Shown here piece by piece: positions 3,964 to 5,789 of a DNA stretch of 5,789 nucleotides. The DNA comes from an uncultured Eubacteriales bacterium (GTDB taxonomy: Bacteria; Bacillota; Clostridia; Oscillospirales; QAMX01): the NCBI GenBank assembly GCA_900551265.1, contig URVL01000149.1, forward strand, positions 1 through 5,789, in the 5' to 3' direction. The stretch's first letter is position 1. Every line of letters starts with the position of its first letter. The notes below the pieces were generated by a model. The model ran no database searches. It saw only the letters and a list, made by a program, of their open reading frames with translations, and was not told the origin of the DNA. A program made the position numbers and the translations under genes.

Positions 3964-4968
3964 ATGATTGACCTCATACATCTCTCGAAGACCTTTCAGG
4001 TCAGCGATGGTACCGTGGAAGCCCTTCGCGATATCACACTGCATATTGAAGACGGAGACATTTACGGCATCATCGGTATGAGTGGCGCCGGAAAGAGTAC
4101 GCTAGTACGCTGCATCAATATGCTCGAACGCCCTACCTCCGGACAAGTCATCGTTGACGGAAAAGAAATGAACAGCATGAGCAATTCGGAGCTTCGCGAT
4201 GCACGGCGTAGCATCACGATGATTTTCCAGGGTTTTAACCTGCTGATGCAGAGAAATTGCCTGCAAAACATATGCTTCCCGATGGAGTTAGCGGGCTTTA
4301 AGAAGGCTGCTGCCAGACGCCGCGCATTAGAACTTTTGGACCTGGTCGGTCTGCCGGATAAGGCTAAATCTTATCCGGCGCAGCTGTCCGGTGGCCAACA
4401 GCAGCGCGTAGCCATTGCCCGCGCGCTCGCCATTCATCCGAAGGTGCTCCTCTGCGATGAGGCAACCAGTGCGCTCGACCCCAACACAACACATTCCATA
4501 CTCGAATTGATTCAGGAGATCAACCAAAAACTCGGTATTACGGTCGTTGTGATTACCCATCAAATGAGCGTGGTAGAGGACATTTGTAACCATGTGGCCA
4601 TTTTAGACGATGGCCGTGTTGTAGAAGAGGGTCTGGTTTCCGATATCTTTTCCAATCCACAGTCTCCGGCTGCGAAAAAACTCGTTTTTCCCAGCGGTAT
4701 TGATGAGACACTGCTCAGTCAGTCAGACGGCCGCCGGCTTCGTTTGGTATTCAATGGCGCACAGGTTACAGGCGCGCCTATTATCGCAAAAATGGCGGTC
4801 GATATTGGCGTGCTTGCCAATATTATTGCTGCTTCAACGCGTACAATCGAGGCGCAAGCTTACGGCAATATGCTTCTTGATATTCCAAATGAAGGCGGGC
4901 AGTTTGAACGTGCGCTTGCTTATTTACGGGCAATTCCCAATGTGATTGCAGAGGAGGTGGACAGTTGA
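3964..4968 (+). CDS. metN: Methionine ABC transporter ATP-binding protein MetN
   Basis: This is the cytoplasmic ATPase subunit of the MetNI importer, 334 residues, close to the usual 340 or so. The nucleotide-binding domain has Walker A GMSGAGKST (38-46), Q-loop Gln89, ABC signature LSGGQQ (141-146), Walker B VLLCDE (161-166) with catalytic Glu166, D-loop SALD (169-172) and switch His199 in ITHQMS. Residues from about 255 onward (LRLVFNGAQVTGAPIIAKMAVDIG and beyond) form the C-terminal NIL domain, which in this family binds cytoplasmic methionine and causes trans-inhibition of transport. The full domain is present, so feedback control by methionine is expected. Its start has AAGGGAG 10 nt upstream. 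Its stop codon TGA overlaps the ATG of metI by one base, so the two are translationally coupled. Confidence 0.96.
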   Translation: MIDLIHLSKTFQVSDGTVEALRDITLHIEDGDIYGIIGMSGAGKSTLVRCINMLERPTSGQVIVDGKEMNSMSNSELRDARRSITMIFQGFNLLMQRNCLQNICFPMELAGFKKAAARRRALELLDLVGLPDKAKSYPAQLSGGQQQRVAIARALAIHPKVLLCDEATSALDPNTTHSILELIQEINQKLGITVVVITHQMSVVEDICNHVAILDDGRVVEEGLVSDIFSNPQSPAAKKLVFPSGIDETLLSQSDGRRLRLVFNGAQVTGAPIIAKMAVDIGVLANIIAASTRTIEAQAYGNMLLDIPNEGGQFERALAYLRAIPNVIAEEVDS

Positions 4969-5672
4969 TGTTGAATGGGCTTTTTTCCTCAGAATCAATA
5001 CAGGAAGCGCTTAGTATTCTGCAAACGGAAATACCCTTTGCCATTTGGGAATCTTTTTATGTAACGGTTCTCTCTACCGCATTGGCAATTGTAATTGGAC
5101 TGCCTCTGGGCGTGCTTTTGGTCGTCGGGGAAAAAGGCGGCGTCTGCCCCATGCCTTCCTGGCTTTTAAAAACGCTCAACGTAATCATTAATCTACTGCG
5201 TTCCATCCCGTTTCTTATTTTAATGATTATGGTTTTCCCGCTCTGCCGTCTAATTATCGGCACGACAGTCGGTACGAACGCTACCATTGTCCCGCTCGTC
5301 GTAGCGGCATTTCCCTTCGTTGCCCGGTTAGCTGAGGGAAGTATGCGCGAAGTAAATCCAAATGTAATCGAAGCGGCACAGAGTATGGGCGCAACGCCAT
5401 TTCAAATTATTTGGAAGGTGATGATCCCGGAAAGCATACCTTCGCTGATTTCAAATGCAACGGTTTCTATTACGACAATCCTTGGCTACTCTGCAATGAG
5501 CGGCATCATTGGCGGCGGGGGACTTGGTAAGATTGCCATTGATTACGGATATTACCGTTACAGGTATCTGGTTATGGTCATTGCTGTAATTCTTCTAATC
5601 CTATTGGTACAAATCTTTCAGTCAGTTGGTACGCATTTGGCTGTGAAGAGTGATAAACGCTTGAAAAAATAA
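4968..5672 (+). CDS. metI: Methionine ABC transporter permease MetI
   Basis: This is the integral-membrane subunit of the importer, 234 residues, slightly longer than E. coli MetI. Hydrophobic segments lie at about residues 31-53, 63-90, 102-121, 155-180 and 196-216, consistent with the five-helix fold of the family. The cytoplasmic EAA loop that docks onto MetN is EAAQSMGATPFQIIWKVMIP (135-154), and the ending IIGGGGLGKIAIDYGYYRY (180-198) is typical of MetI. ATG 4968 overlaps the metN stop (TGATG). AGGAGG (4952-4957) lies 10 nt upstream. A TTG at 4965 would have slightly better spacing but is a rarer start. No clear terminator follows the TAA at 5670; a convergent ORF may begin two bases beyond. 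Confidence 0.95.
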   Translation: MLNGLFSSESIQEALSILQTEIPFAIWESFYVTVLSTALAIVIGLPLGVLLVVGEKGGVCPMPSWLLKTLNVIINLLRSIPFLILMIMVFPLCRLIIGTTVGTNATIVPLVVAAFPFVARLAEGSMREVNPNVIEAAQSMGATPFQIIWKVMIPESIPSLISNATVSITTILGYSAMSGIIGGGGLGKIAIDYGYYRYRYLVMVIAVILLILLVQIFQSVGTHLAVKSDKRLKK

Positions 5673-5674
5673 TT

Positions 5675-5789
5675 TCAGGACTCTAGCACTTCTTTCAAAA
5701 ACGCAAAGGTATTCTTCTCATAGGGAAGTAACAGTGCAGGACAACATCGAAAATAGCTAAGCAGTCCTGCTCTATACTTCTCGTCGGAA
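5675..5789 (-). CDS. Possible 3' end of a convergent gene (partial, unidentified)
   Basis: On the minus strand a frame stays open from the right edge for 37 codons to a TGA at 5677-5675, two bases past the metI stop. The peptide includes YRAGLLSYFRCCPALLLPYE and ends NTFAFLKEVLES, a protein-like composition with an amphipathic end. I do not recognise a family. An open stretch of this length is not rare by chance, and another minus frame is also open for much of it, so this is tentative. No other gene fits the final 117 bases. Confidence 0.3.
   Translation of the reverse strand, partial: SDEKYRAGLLSYFRCCPALLLPYEKNTFAFLKEVLES

Overview
The window looks like a chromosomal segment of an anaerobic, gut-type Clostridia (Bacillota). 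The grounds are moderate-to-low GC intergenic DNA, strong AGGAGG-type ribosome binding sites, consensus sigma-A-like promoters, a Clostridia-style ScrK fructokinase, a nitrogenase-like iron protein and a YesN-like AraC regulator. The taxon is inferred from these features, not from a database match.

Layout from left to right. (1) 1-358, minus strand: the 5' part of a NifH-family iron protein, running off the left edge. (2) 359-549: a compact divergent control region with two perfect inverted repeats, one over the -10 box and one at the predicted transcription start of the next gene. (3) 550-1227, plus strand: an AraC-family regulator, facing away from the NifH-like gene and probably its regulator. 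(4) 1271-1314: a bidirectional terminator shared with a convergent operon on the minus strand, made of a PfkB-family fructokinase (1550-2509) followed by an unrecognised 64-residue protein (1313-1507). (5) 2691-3079: a long plus-strand leader with a full-consensus promoter, a Met/Cys-rich 26-codon leader peptide, a strong intrinsic terminator with competing upstream pairings, and a second short ORF with its own hairpin. (6) 3080-5672: metQ-metN-metI, a methionine ABC importer (lipoprotein, ATPase with C-terminal NIL domain, permease). (7) 5675-5789: possibly the 3' end of a convergent minus-strand gene.

Two observations stand out. First, the MetQ lipoprotein is circularly permuted. The signal peptide is followed directly by what is normally the second half of MetQ (IAVPND..TNEARALLLL..VINSNYA), then by what is normally the first half (VAASPTPHAEIL..YNDYIVPN..DANYFQH..EPMGLY). 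The frame is intact, and the join lies at the normal inter-lobe hinge. Second, the operon shows no SAM riboswitch or T-box in its leader. Instead it has what looks like a ribosome-stalling attenuator: clustered Met and Cys codons, a downstream segment (2815-2824) able to pair with the left arm of the terminator, and an upstream segment (2744-2751) able to pair with that same antiterminator strand. The model is that Met or Cys shortage stalls the leader ribosome, the antiterminator forms, and the importer is expressed.

How far the left half (NifH-like gene plus AraC) is linked to methionine uptake cannot be told from this window. Some nitrogenase-like enzymes release methanethiol for methionine synthesis, which makes the proximity interesting, but the fructokinase operon lies between the two.
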